Origin: Fictibacillus enclensis
Lineage (GTDB): Bacteria; Bacillota; Bacilli; Bacillales; Fictibacillaceae
Length of the DNA: 64,000 nt
Direction of reading: 5' to 3'
Assembly: GCF_001457035.1 (NCBI RefSeq)
Contig: NZ_KQ758620.1
Span: 124,001-188,000 of the forward strand
Positions 1-7,112 of this stretch are shown one piece after another. The position numbers were made by a program, and so were the translations under genes. Each line of letters starts with the position of its first letter. Position 1 is the first letter of the stretch. A model generated the notes under the pieces. The model saw only the letters and a program-made list of their open reading frames with translations, searched no databases and was not told where the DNA came from.

Positions 1-165
1 ATAGCAATGCTACCGCAATTTGAATTCGGTAAGGTTTTAAAATTCGAATCACTTTCAAGAGTGCATCACCCTCCAGATCTTCTATAAAAAAGCACAATAT
101 GTAAGTTTCACTAGCTTAATCATACCTCGCTGCTGGAATTTTTAAAATTATTTGAACCTTTTTCC

Positions 166-229
166 AAAAAAATAAAGAGCGGAAAGAAAAACAGTTTAAA
201 ACTGCCTTCTTTCCGCTCTTTATTTTTTT
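166..229. terminator. Bidirectional rho-independent terminator
   Basis: Long perfect inverted repeat (arms about 166-189 and 207-229) built around the GAGCGGAAAGAA arm, with A-runs on the left and T-runs on the right, so it can stop transcripts on either strand. It lies just after the stop codon of the minus-strand MpsC-like gene. Positions 1-165 to its left show no coding evidence. Confidence 0.85.
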
Positions 230-235
230 CGCCTG

Positions 236-910
236 TTAATTTGGTGAAAAGTAAAAAACAAGGAGACCGGTATCTGAATCAAAGTCCCAATCGCAAAAGA
301 CATCTGTCAGTTTTTTTCCCAGAATCGTATCGATCCCATCGTTGATAAAAGACTTTTTCTCCAAAATTCGTTTGGTAACCCTTAAAGGCTTTGCATATCC
401 TTTTTGAATCATTTCTTTTTCTATGCTGACCAGGATGCCTTTTCTGATACTAACCAATACTCTGTCATTAATCATCCAGCTTACCGTTCGTTCCGGCCAT
501 TTTTGAACAAGCTGGCTGATTTCGTTGATTTTCTTTTCGACTTCATTCTTTTTTTTATAGTTTTGATCATCTTGTGAGAGATAGTTGTCCTTCGCCACCC
601 CGGCTATCATCATGGACTGATTGGCTGTATTCCAGTCGTAATAAAATTTTTCATATTCCGTTTCCGTTAAAGCCAGGATATAGGCTTGTATTTCCGGAAC
701 CAGGCTAGACAGCATGGTCTCTCGTGTTTCTTCGACCGTTGATTCTTTTCCCTGTTTCAGAAGGGCGTTTTCCATTGGCGAAATAAAATTTCGGATGTGA
801 ATCAATATGAAAGGGTGCTCAATGGTAACGTAGGCGGACTCTGGCCCTTTCCCAAAATTATCCCGTAACAGTTTACCAATGTAACTCGAAATTTGCACTT
901 CTATAGACAT
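236..910 (-). CDS. Two-domain MpsC/DUF2294 family protein (copy 1)
   Basis: About 224 residues made of two tandem repeats of the DUF2294 (MpsC, YbcI-like) fold. The family signature GKGPES occurs near residue 20 and the second half repeats the pattern of charged helix, RILEKK-type segment and closing WDFD strand. Single-domain members are about 120 residues, so this is a duplicated form. MpsC proteins are named after the Staphylococcus MpsABC membrane-potential/bicarbonate system, but their biochemical role is unclear. There is no signal peptide or membrane segment. I start at ATG 910, which has an AGGTG ribosome site at good distance; the longer GTG start at 922 has none. The next gene on the same strand is a paralogue with a matching leader motif. 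Confidence 0.75.
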   Translation of the reverse strand: MSIEVQISSYIGKLLRDNFGKGPESAYVTIEHPFILIHIRNFISPMENALLKQGKESTVEETRETMLSSLVPEIQAYILALTETEYEKFYYDWNTANQSMMIAGVAKDNYLSQDDQNYKKKNEVEKKINEISQLVQKWPERTVSWMINDRVLVSIRKGILVSIEKEMIQKGYAKPLRVTKRILEKKSFINDGIDTILGKKLTDVFCDWDFDSDTGLLVFYFSPN

Positions 911-936
911 ATGGCCTAACACCTACATTCTTTTTA

Positions 937-969
937 AGATAAAAGCATCCTTTCTTTTATCCTTGCTTT
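937..969 (-). promoter_or_regulatory. Leader motif shared by the two MpsC-like genes (copy 1)
   Basis: A 33-nt block in the leader of the first MpsC-like gene that matches 28 of 33 positions of a block at 1890-1922 in the leader of its paralogue. On the minus strand it can fold as an eight-base-pair hairpin (GATAAAAG paired with CTTTTATC). It ends 26 nt before the start codon. Function unknown; a 5' stem-loop or protein site is possible. Confidence 0.5.
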
Positions 970-1038
970 CCTAATTATGTGAACTATTATTTCTAATTCC
1001 CCAGTAAGAAATACATAAACGTCGTCCGGCAACTACTC

Positions 1039-1734
1039 TTATTTTGCCGATAGAGCAATCAAAATATAACTTTTGTCCTGTAAAAAGTTCCATTCAACAA
1101 AAATATCGGAGATTCTTTTTGTAAGGATCTCTTCCAATCTGCTGATCTCAGCTTCTAAAAGATTCTTTTCCAGCTTCTTTTTTGTCATGAACAGTTCTTT
1201 AACAAACCCATCTTGTATCAGTTCATTTTCTATTCGTGTGAGAACCCCTTCACGTCTAACCAGGAGCAGCCGGTTCGATAAAAATACGGAAGATATATGA
1301 AGCGGCCTTTTTTGAGCGGTTTCACTGATTTCATCTACTACATTATTTATCGACTGTAATACTTCGTCTGAGTTCCAAAGCGGCTCGTTTCCTGGGATCT
1401 CAGCAAGAAGCAACCCGCTTTTCTTCTGCAGGTTCCAGTCACAGTAAAAGTCTCCCACAAGCTGCTGCCCAGTCATCAAATAAAACTGTTCTCTGATTTC
1501 AGGCAGGAGCTCATCCATGATGATGTCACGCGCATGATATACAAACGATTCCTTTCCCTTGTTCAACAGCATCTGTTCTAATGGAGAAAGGAAGTTTTTG
1601 ATTACAACAGCAACAAATGAAGGGGTGATTGTAACATAAATCGATTCAGGGCCTTTTCCAAAACGATCCCGGAGCATTTTTCCTATCATACTCCCAAGCT
1701 TGATTTGAAGATTGTTGATTTGAGTTTTTTCCAT
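1039..1734 (-). CDS. Two-domain MpsC/DUF2294 family protein (copy 2)
   Basis: 231 residues, a paralogue of the downstream 236-910 gene with the same two-domain DUF2294 layout. The GKGPES signature lies near residue 25, followed by the IKNFLSP segment, and a second degenerate copy of the domain occupies roughly residues 125-231. No signal peptide or membrane helices are visible, so a cytoplasmic soluble protein is expected. ATG 1734 has a good AAGGGCGG ribosome site. Its leader carries the shared 33-nt motif and a terminator-like hairpin between promoter and gene, which suggests attenuation. A third, single-domain family member lies in the formate dehydrogenase region (45738-46100). Function is not established. 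Confidence 0.75.
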   Translation of the reverse strand: MEKTQINNLQIKLGSMIGKMLRDRFGKGPESIYVTITPSFVAVVIKNFLSPLEQMLLNKGKESFVYHARDIIMDELLPEIREQFYLMTGQQLVGDFYCDWNLQKKSGLLLAEIPGNEPLWNSDEVLQSINNVVDEISETAQKRPLHISSVFLSNRLLLVRREGVLTRIENELIQDGFVKELFMTKKKLEKNLLEAEISRLEEILTKRISDIFVEWNFLQDKSYILIALSAK

Positions 1735-1767
1735 TCTAACCGCCCTTCATTCACAAAATTAAAAAAA

Positions 1768-1802
1768 CCAAATAGAAACAGAGGATATCTGTTTCTATTT
1801 GG
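1768..1802 (-). terminator. Leader terminator/attenuator before MpsC-like copy 2
   Basis: Perfect inverted repeat with 15-nt arms (CCAAATAGAAACAGA) followed on the minus strand by seven T. No minus-strand gene lies immediately upstream, so the hairpin interrupts the 5' leader of the 1039-1734 gene, 33 nt before its start. It may also be part of a conditional switch with the leader sequence at 1803-1925. Confidence 0.65.
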
Positions 1803-1889
1803 CTCAAGTCCAGCTCATCTATGTCTAGTTCATTACCGCCAACTATTTAATTTAAAGACTAAGAAAACCTTCATTTTGTGCAAATCTCC

Positions 1890-1922
1890 AGATAACAGCG
1901 TTCTTTCTCTTATCCATGCTTT
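1890..1922 (-). promoter_or_regulatory. Leader motif shared by the two MpsC-like genes (copy 2)
   Basis: Second copy of the 33-nt block (28 of 33 identical to 937-969). Here it begins right after the likely -10 box, so it would form the extreme 5' end of the transcript, about 156 nt before the start codon. The hairpin stem is weaker than in copy 1 (GATAA with TTATC plus two more pairs). Confidence 0.5.
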
Positions 1923-2035
1923 ATTTTAATATAGAATAGAATTTTTTCAACCTTTTTCTCTTTTGCGGGAATGCTATACTGATAAAGACAGCAAAAGTTT
2001 GAAGAAATAAGGCTGGAGGAAAGGAGCACCCCACA

Positions 2036-2248
2036 ATGAATGGCCAAAGCCGCCAAAACATCACTCCGGGTCTGGATGTGAATATCGTTTTAAAGAAGGA
2101 CCAAAGAAGCGGGAAGCTCACAAGAGGTAAGGTAAAAGACATTCTGACAAATTCCGCCCATCATCCACACGGAATAAAGGTTCGGCTGGAAGATGGACAA
2201 GTCGGAAGAGTAAAAGAAATCGTGCAAAATCAGGAGGAACAAAAATGA
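2036..2248 (+). CDS. ywbE: YwbE family protein
   Basis: 70 residues, full length for the small YwbE (DUF2196) family of Bacillus. The sequence opens with the family pattern PGLDVNIVLKKDQ and contains RGKVKDILTNS and HPHGIKVRL, which suggests a small beta-barrel resembling KOW-like RNA-associated folds. Function is unknown. ATG 2036 has a strong AAAGGAG ribosome site. Its stop overlaps the next start by 4 bases (ATGA), so the two are translationally coupled. Confidence 0.85.
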   Translation: MNGQSRQNITPGLDVNIVLKKDQRSGKLTRGKVKDILTNSAHHPHGIKVRLEDGQVGRVKEIVQNQEEQK

Positions 2249-2598
2249 CCCATCAAACTGAAAATAACAGCCTGCCGCCAAAAACATGCAGCATTGAGCG
2301 ACTGGTCACCCTTCCACAGGACGTGGAGAAAGTGCTTGCGGGCCAAAAAACAGCGACCCGCCGAAACGGACGCTATGCCGATGTGGGAGAAATTATGGAA
2401 CTTAACGGCGCAAAATTTATTGTTGAAAAGGTCTATTCCCAGTCGTTGGGTGAATTAACAGATGAACATGCCCGACAAGAAGGATTTGATGATGTAGAAG
2501 GCTATAAGAATTCCATTCTATCCATTCATCCCGGTATGCCCTGGCTTCCTCATATGAAGGTATGGGTTCATGAATTCAGGGCCGTCGAAGAGGAATAA
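2245..2598 (+). CDS. ASCH domain protein
   Basis: 117 residues. Residues about 17-110 fit an ASCH domain, a PUA-like beta-barrel thought to bind RNA or modified nucleotides: an N-terminal VEKVLAGQKTATRR segment, where basic residues line the predicted binding cleft, then GEIMELNGAKFIV, and a closing WVHEFR strand. The ribosome site lies inside the 3' end of ywbE and the genes overlap by 4 bases, so the two are almost certainly co-transcribed. Its substrate is unknown. A role in RNA or nucleotide metabolism is an inference from the fold. Confidence 0.75.
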   Translation: MTHQTENNSLPPKTCSIERLVTLPQDVEKVLAGQKTATRRNGRYADVGEIMELNGAKFIVEKVYSQSLGELTDEHARQEGFDDVEGYKNSILSIHPGMPWLPHMKVWVHEFRAVEEE

Positions 2599-2607
2599 CA
2601 GCATTAA

Positions 2608-3051
2608 ATGAATCTGGCTTATCCCTTTTTGTTATATCTTCATATATTTAGTGTCATTCTGTCGGTCGGCCCTTTTTTCATTCTTCTGCCTTTACTGAAG
2701 AAATTAAAGGTCGCAGGTCCTGGTCATGAGGAGGCATATCTGGATACGTTTAGAGCTGCCGTTCGGCTGGCAAAGCATGCGGGCCACGTACTCGTGGTTA
2801 CCGGTGTGCTCCTTGTGTGGATCACGAAACGTTCATGGACCACCTCCTGGCTGCTCACCACTATTGTCATACTAATTTGTTCTCTGTATTTTTTGGCAAG
2901 AGCCTTTTCCCCAACGATCCGAAGATTTAAAGACCCTGAAGAACAACGGGCCGAACTTACATCGAAGCTGAAAAGAACCATTTGGATTTACCTGGCGCTG
3001 ATGCTCTTCATGCTTTGGTTCATGGTAGCCAAGCCCCAGCTTTGGACATAA
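2608..3051 (+). CDS. DUF2269-like integral membrane protein
   Basis: 147 residues with four predicted membrane helices (about residues 5-25, 55-75, 80-100 and 123-143) and basic loops between them. A histidine in the first helix (LYLHIFS) and another in the AKHAGH segment recall the four-helix DUF2269/YozB-type membrane proteins, some of which may bind haem; that part is inference. The gene follows the ASCH gene by 9 bases and is closed by a strong terminator, so it is probably the third gene of the unit. The ribosome site (GAGGAAT) is rather far from the ATG. Confidence 0.6.
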   Translation: MNLAYPFLLYLHIFSVILSVGPFFILLPLLKKLKVAGPGHEEAYLDTFRAAVRLAKHAGHVLVVTGVLLVWITKRSWTTSWLLTTIVILICSLYFLARAFSPTIRRFKDPEEQRAELTSKLKRTIWIYLALMLFMLWFMVAKPQLWT

Positions 3052-3052
3052 A

Positions 3053-3087
3053 AAGGACAAAACAGCTCATGTTTTGTTCTTTTTTTG
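3053..3087 (+). terminator. Terminator of the ywbE unit
   Basis: Hairpin with arms AGGACAAAACA and TGTTTTGTTCT followed by a run of T, right after the stop codon of the membrane protein gene. It also separates the convergent aspartokinase gene. Confidence 0.85.
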
Positions 3088-3093
3088 AATCTA

Positions 3094-4455
3094 TTAAACC
3101 GTCACTCCTGCAAAAAATTCTTCGTACATTGCCTGAACCGCTTTTCTTTCATCCCCGGCTTTTACACCAAACATCATGCTGACCTCAGATGAACCCTGAT
3201 TGATCATCTCTATGTTGACACCGGCTCTCGCCAGTGCGGTTGAAGCCCTTGCTGCCGTTCCGACCGTTTCTCTCATTCCTTCTCCAACCATCATGATCAG
3301 TGCAAGGTCTCTTTGCACTTTCACGTCATCAGCATGGAGTTCTTCTTTTATACGCTGAACAATTTGCTCTTCGACGGATTCGCTCAGTTGTTGCTGCCTT
3401 AAAATAATGGAGATGTCATCAATCCCTGATGGCATATGTTCAAAAGACAAATGAAAGTCTTCCAATATATTGAGAAGCCGGCGGCCAAATCCAATTTCCC
3501 TGTTTAATAAATACTTGCTGACATAGATGCTTGAAAAGCCATCATCACTGGCGATCCCGATCACAGGCCCATTTGTAAGCTTACGCTCCTTCACAATCAT
3601 TGTGCCGGGCTTATCAGGCTGGTTTGTATTTTTCACATTAACAGGAATCCCCGCCCTGAAAGCTGGCATAAGCGCTTCATCATGGAAGACCGAGAACCCT
3701 GCATACGAAAGCTCCCGCATTTCCCTGTACGTAATTTCAATGATTTCCTTTGGCTGGCGAATGATGTTTGGATTGACGGAATAGACGGCATCCACATCCG
3801 TAAAGTTCTCATAAACATCGGCTCTCATCCCGCTGGCGAGGATCGATCCTGTTATGTCCGAACCGCTGCGTGAGAAAGTCACAATTTCCCCTTCCTCATT
3901 AAATCCGAAAAATCCTGGAAAGATCACGATACCGGCATGTTCTCTCAGCCGGTAAAGAGACTCATAGGTTTCGGGCAACGGCTGTGCATTTCCCGGCTCG
4001 TCTGTGACGAGCAAGCCTGCATCTTTCGGATTCACATACGAGGCCTCTACTCCTTTGAACTGAAAATAGGCAGCGATAAGCTTGGCATTATTATCTTCTC
4101 CACTTGCCTTCACAGCATCCATATACTTCTGCGGGTTGCTGCGATCACTGTTTAACAGCTGCAGAAGGCTGGCACGAATGCCTTCCACGACCTCTCTTGG
4201 CAGCTGAAGTTCTTTGGCAATGCTTTCATAACGGCCAACTATGGCTTCAAACGCCTCATTATCTTCTTTTCCCTGTAAATAGGAAGCGGCACATTCTATT
4301 AAAAGATCCGTCACTTTGGTGTCCTCTGCATCCCGCTTTCCTGGTGCTGATACCACCACAGCTTTTCGCTCCGGATCGGAAACCACGATTTGAAAAACCT
4401 TTGCTAGCTGTTCCGCACATGACAAAGATGAACCGCCGAACTTTACTACTTTCAT
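3094..4455 (-). CDS. Aspartate kinase (aspartokinase III type)
   Basis: 453 residues from ATG 4455. It phosphorylates L-aspartate to 4-phospho-L-aspartate, the first step towards lysine, threonine, methionine and diaminopimelate. The N-terminus has the kinase motif VKFGGSS; the catalytic amino-acid kinase domain covers about residues 1-285, with SRSGSDITGSILA binding ATP and aspartate, and two ACT domains follow. The length and the monocistronic setting match Bacillus YclM (aspartokinase III, ThrD) rather than the shorter LysC or DapG. I choose the second ATG because AGGGG lies 9 bases before it and directly abuts the first. No lysine riboswitch was recognised in the leader. Confidence 0.9.
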   Translation of the reverse strand: MKVVKFGGSSLSCAEQLAKVFQIVVSDPERKAVVVSAPGKRDAEDTKVTDLLIECAASYLQGKEDNEAFEAIVGRYESIAKELQLPREVVEGIRASLLQLLNSDRSNPQKYMDAVKASGEDNNAKLIAAYFQFKGVEASYVNPKDAGLLVTDEPGNAQPLPETYESLYRLREHAGIVIFPGFFGFNEEGEIVTFSRSGSDITGSILASGMRADVYENFTDVDAVYSVNPNIIRQPKEIIEITYREMRELSYAGFSVFHDEALMPAFRAGIPVNVKNTNQPDKPGTMIVKERKLTNGPVIGIASDDGFSSIYVSKYLLNREIGFGRRLLNILEDFHLSFEHMPSGIDDISIILRQQQLSESVEEQIVQRIKEELHADDVKVQRDLALIMMVGEGMRETVGTAARASTALARAGVNIEMINQGSSEVSMMFGVKAGDERKAVQAMYEEFFAGVTV

Positions 4456-4668
4456 TGTTAACATCCCCTACTGTTGGAATTTATCCGGTAAAATTTAGTT
4501 CTTATTATTGCGCGTTTTGAAACAAGATGCAAGAAGTTTTTCCATACAGAAAGAACAAATGTCCACATCAGAGGAACTTTATGTTTCGGTATTACTAAGT
4601 CACCCTGGGAAATACTCCATGGGTTTCGATTATTTCCGAGGGAATAATATAGATTTCAGGGAAATATT

Positions 4669-4707
4669 GAAGGGTTCTGTCAGTTTTTCCCGACAGAACC
4701 CTTTTTC
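4669..4707. terminator. Hairpin downstream of iadA
   Basis: Perfect inverted repeat GGGTTCTGTC with GACAGAACCC, followed by TTTTT on the plus strand and only a weak T-stretch on the minus strand. It lies 11 bases past the iadA stop and probably ends that transcript. A hairpin with the same CTGTCGGGAAA core lies on the other side of iadA at 6105-6132. Confidence 0.6.
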
Positions 4708-4717
4708 CAGTAATGCG

Positions 4718-5890
4718 TTATTGAAAAGTTCCCTTTATAACAGGGGCTCCCTCTTTAACCATAATCCTGCCTTTAGCAATAACCGTATCAATTTCCAAGG
4801 TATCTTTCTTCAACAGGACAAGATCAGCATCTTTCTTTTCATGAATATATCCTTTGTTGTTCAGCTTCAGCACTTGGGCAGGGTTACAGGTAATAACTTT
4901 TAAAGCGTCTTCGAGAGTAACTCCCTCCTTTAACACAGCATCTCTGACTTCCTCAAACAGCGAGGATACTTTCCCAACCTGCAGGCCTTTAAACTCCCCA
5001 TCATCATTAAATATGGGCAGACTGGCCTGCCCATCCGATGAAAAGGTAATATTGCCAATCGGAACTCCTTGATCCAGCATGGTCTTCAACCCTTTACTGC
5101 ACTTTACTTCCCCTTCTTCAAGAAATTTCGGAATGGTACTCGTAGTGAAGTCGACAAATCCTCCGTTTTTGGCGTATTGTACACCGTCGTGGAAAAGATC
5201 TTCTGTACGGTTAATATGAGTAAGATGAAAGTGCATAATGGGAATATTCGTACGTTCAATGAGTTCCTCAATCGGTTTCAGTCTTGACTCTCCACTTCCG
5301 ATATGAACCTCCAGAATACCCGCCTTTCCAGTCAACAATCCACCATTACGGGCAGCCGTTGCGATTTTGACCAATTCCTCATAGGTCGGCACGGATGAAC
5401 GATGGTCTGAAATGGCAATTTCACCAACACCGATAATTTTTTCAATAAAGATGATATCCTCTTCTATTTTTCCGGTGATGGTCCGTACGGGAAGCTGGTA
5501 CGAACCTGAATGTATAAATGTTGTAATCCCTTCTTCCTCCAGCGCGTGCGCTTTAGCCAGAAGATTCTCCAATGTTCTTGTCGTTCCGTCTGTGCCAAGA
5601 AGCCCAATCATCGTCGTAATTCCTGAAGTAGTAGCATCCGTAAGCATCAGCTCAGGTGTACGGGTCCGGAATCCGCCTTCCCCACCTCCTCCAGTAATAT
5701 GAACATGCGAATCAATGAAGCCAGGAACGATCAGTTTATCAGTTGCATCGATTTCCAGAATGGGTACAAATCCCTCCGGCTCATCAATCTGTTTTCGTAT
5801 ATATCCAATCTTGCTGCCCGTGAGAAGAATATCCTTATGCCCGAGGTGGTTGGGGCTGTAAACTTCACCATTTTTTATTAAAGTAAGCAC
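4718..5890 (-). CDS. iadA: Beta-aspartyl (isoaspartyl) dipeptidase
   Basis: 390 residues, standard length for IadA, a binuclear zinc amidohydrolase (peptidase family M38) that cleaves beta-aspartyl dipeptides arising from damaged asparagine and aspartate residues. Visible features are the metal-binding HVH pair at residues 62-64, the GGGGEGG loop, a candidate carbamylated lysine in LLTGKAGILEVH, further metal histidines in EVH and in the FHLTHIN segment, and the catalytic aspartate in SDGQAS. The GTG start at 5890 has a strong GGAGGG ribosome site. It is probably transcribed alone, preceded by a tiny ORF at 5914-5964. The neighbouring esterase and M19 dipeptidase genes on the same strand suggest a peptide-recycling neighbourhood. 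Confidence 0.92.
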   Translation of the reverse strand: MLTLIKNGEVYSPNHLGHKDILLTGSKIGYIRKQIDEPEGFVPILEIDATDKLIVPGFIDSHVHITGGGGEGGFRTRTPELMLTDATTSGITTMIGLLGTDGTTRTLENLLAKAHALEEEGITTFIHSGSYQLPVRTITGKIEEDIIFIEKIIGVGEIAISDHRSSVPTYEELVKIATAARNGGLLTGKAGILEVHIGSGESRLKPIEELIERTNIPIMHFHLTHINRTEDLFHDGVQYAKNGGFVDFTTSTIPKFLEEGEVKCSKGLKTMLDQGVPIGNITFSSDGQASLPIFNDDGEFKGLQVGKVSSLFEEVRDAVLKEGVTLEDALKVITCNPAQVLKLNNKGYIHEKKDADLVLLKKDTLEIDTVIAKGRIMVKEGAPVIKGTFQ

Positions 5891-5913
5891 TTCAACGTTC
5901 CCTCCAATTTTTA

Positions 5914-5964
5914 TCAGTTGCTGCCGTCGTCTAAAGATATGTGTTCAAACAGCTTGTCATTCAT
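5914..5964 (-). CDS. Possible 16-residue leader peptide before iadA
   Basis: ORF of 16 codons plus stop (MNDKLFEHISLDDGSN), ending 23 bases before the iadA GTG. A GAGG site sits only 4 bases before the ATG, so initiation is plausible but not strong. The peptide ends in a DDGSN stretch, where Asp-Gly is a classic isoaspartate-forming pair; this may be coincidence. It could couple translation to iadA or be spurious. Confidence 0.25.
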   Translation of the reverse strand: MNDKLFEHISLDDGSN

Positions 5965-6104
5965 CTCTCCTCACAACGATATCATCTTGCCGGCGTCTCC
6001 TTTTAGCCATCCTTTTTCGATCCTAATACTTACTGTTCCCCCTTTTGGCCGTTTTTTTAGCCTATTCCTTTGTTTTTTATGATTAAATATCCAATCTCAC
6101 ACAA

Positions 6105-6132
6105 AAAAGCTGTCAGGAATTTCCCGACAGCT
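6105..6132 (-). terminator. Terminator of the esterase gene
   Basis: Hairpin AGCTGTC/GACAGCT with a GGGAAATTCCT centre, followed by six T on the minus strand. It shares its CTGTCGGGAAA core with the hairpin at 4669-4707. Confidence 0.8.
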
Positions 6133-6284
6133 AAACTCATAGAAACGGGCATCTTTATAAGAGAAGCCTGACATATCTGTCCGGCCTTGCGTGTTAGTAT
6201 GCGATCCAAGGTAACTGTTCATATAAACCACGCTTCCGATGGAATCCGGATTTCCCATATCACACGGTCTTTTTTCCTTTTCAT

Positions 6285-7040
6285 TTAGGATAACTGGTTT
6301 TCCAGAAACTCCAGCGTTTTTTCAATAATCATTCCTTGATCATGATCAAGGGTTGCAACGTGATAGCTGTCGGGCATATATTGCAACGTCTTTTCTTCCG
6401 AAGAAATTTGTTCCAAAATCAGCTGGGAATTCAGTGGAGGAACCACATGGTCGGTTTCCGAAACAAAAATTAATGCAGGACAGGTTACACGATCCAGCCT
6501 GTTTCTGACCTCATCCATGAGCTTCAGTATTTCCTTAACCGACTGCAGGGGTGTTCGTTCATATGAAAGTTCTTTTACATCCGGTTTTTTAATATCCGAG
6601 CCGATGGCATCGAGAAACCGTGGTTCCTGTGCGGTATTCATCTCTTCCATACTGGGGATATCCACTGCCGCATTGATGGGAATAATTCCTTTTATGTCGG
6701 GATATCTTTCAGCCAGATAAAGGGTCAGCGTTCCTCCCATCGAAAGGCCGGTCACAAAAATGGTGTCACAGCGTTCCTTTAACCAGGCATAGCCTTCCTC
6801 AACTGAAGCAATCCAGTCCTGGTATGTCGTCTGCTCCATGTCCTCGTAGTGGGTCCCATGCCCCTTCAGTCTTGGACCGCAGACCGTATACCCTTTTTCT
6901 GCGTATGCCTCGCCCAATGGACGCATGCTCTGAGTGGACCCGGTGAACCCATGAATCACCAGGATTCCCACCTGGCTCCCCTCAAAATAAAATGGCTCCC
7001 CTTCTTTCAGCACTGGATACTGCACTGCACGTTCTTCCAT
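6285..7040 (-). CDS. Alpha/beta hydrolase, carboxylesterase / monoacylglycerol lipase type
   Basis: 251 residues from ATG 7040. It matches Bacillus thermostable carboxylesterase (Est30) and bacterial monoacylglycerol lipase, which release fatty acids from short esters or monoglycerides. The oxyanion-hole motif HGFTGS is at residues 30-35, the nucleophile serine is at residue 100 in GLSMGG, the acid is the aspartate in SETDHVVP and the catalytic histidine is in SYHVATLDHD. No signal peptide, so it is cytoplasmic. The start chosen has AAGGTG 5-6 bases before it; the upstream ATG at 7055 has its nearest ribosome site too far away. It is separated from the M19 gene by 72 bases and may be co-transcribed with it. 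Confidence 0.85.
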   Translation of the reverse strand: MEERAVQYPVLKEGEPFYFEGSQVGILVIHGFTGSTQSMRPLGEAYAEKGYTVCGPRLKGHGTHYEDMEQTTYQDWIASVEEGYAWLKERCDTIFVTGLSMGGTLTLYLAERYPDIKGIIPINAAVDIPSMEEMNTAQEPRFLDAIGSDIKKPDVKELSYERTPLQSVKEILKLMDEVRNRLDRVTCPALIFVSETDHVVPPLNSQLILEQISSEEKTLQYMPDSYHVATLDHDQGMIIEKTLEFLENQLS

Positions 7041-7112
7041 AGAATCACCTTCCATTTAAAGGATTCGTTCTCCTACCATTTCGTTTATTCTGCGCCTGTT
7101 TCCTGCATAAAC

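Larger units (their letters stand above)
1735..2035. other. Intergenic leader region between divergent genes
   Basis: 301-base gap between the divergent MpsC-like copy 2 and ywbE. On the minus strand it holds a plausible promoter (TTGAAA, 16-nt spacer, TAAAAT, around 1925-1955), the shared leader motif (1890-1922) and the attenuator hairpin (1768-1802). On the plus strand a TATACT box at 1975-1980 could serve ywbE. No coding sequence is supported. Confidence 0.55.
5891..6284. other. Intergenic region upstream of iadA
   Basis: A 394-base gap between iadA and the esterase gene, both on the minus strand. It holds the 16-codon ORF at 5914-5964, the esterase terminator at 6105-6132 and presumably the iadA promoter between them. 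I see no convincing consensus promoter and no other coding sequence. Confidence 0.5.

Noticed and set aside
1073-1300. Plus-strand ORFs opposite the MpsC-like genes and similar long opposite-strand frames elsewhere
   Set aside because: They lie inside well-supported genes, lack ribosome sites and encode low-complexity or unlikely proteins.
4456-4668. Lysine riboswitch before the aspartokinase gene
   Set aside because: No AGAGGTGC-type core or matching stems were found in the leader.
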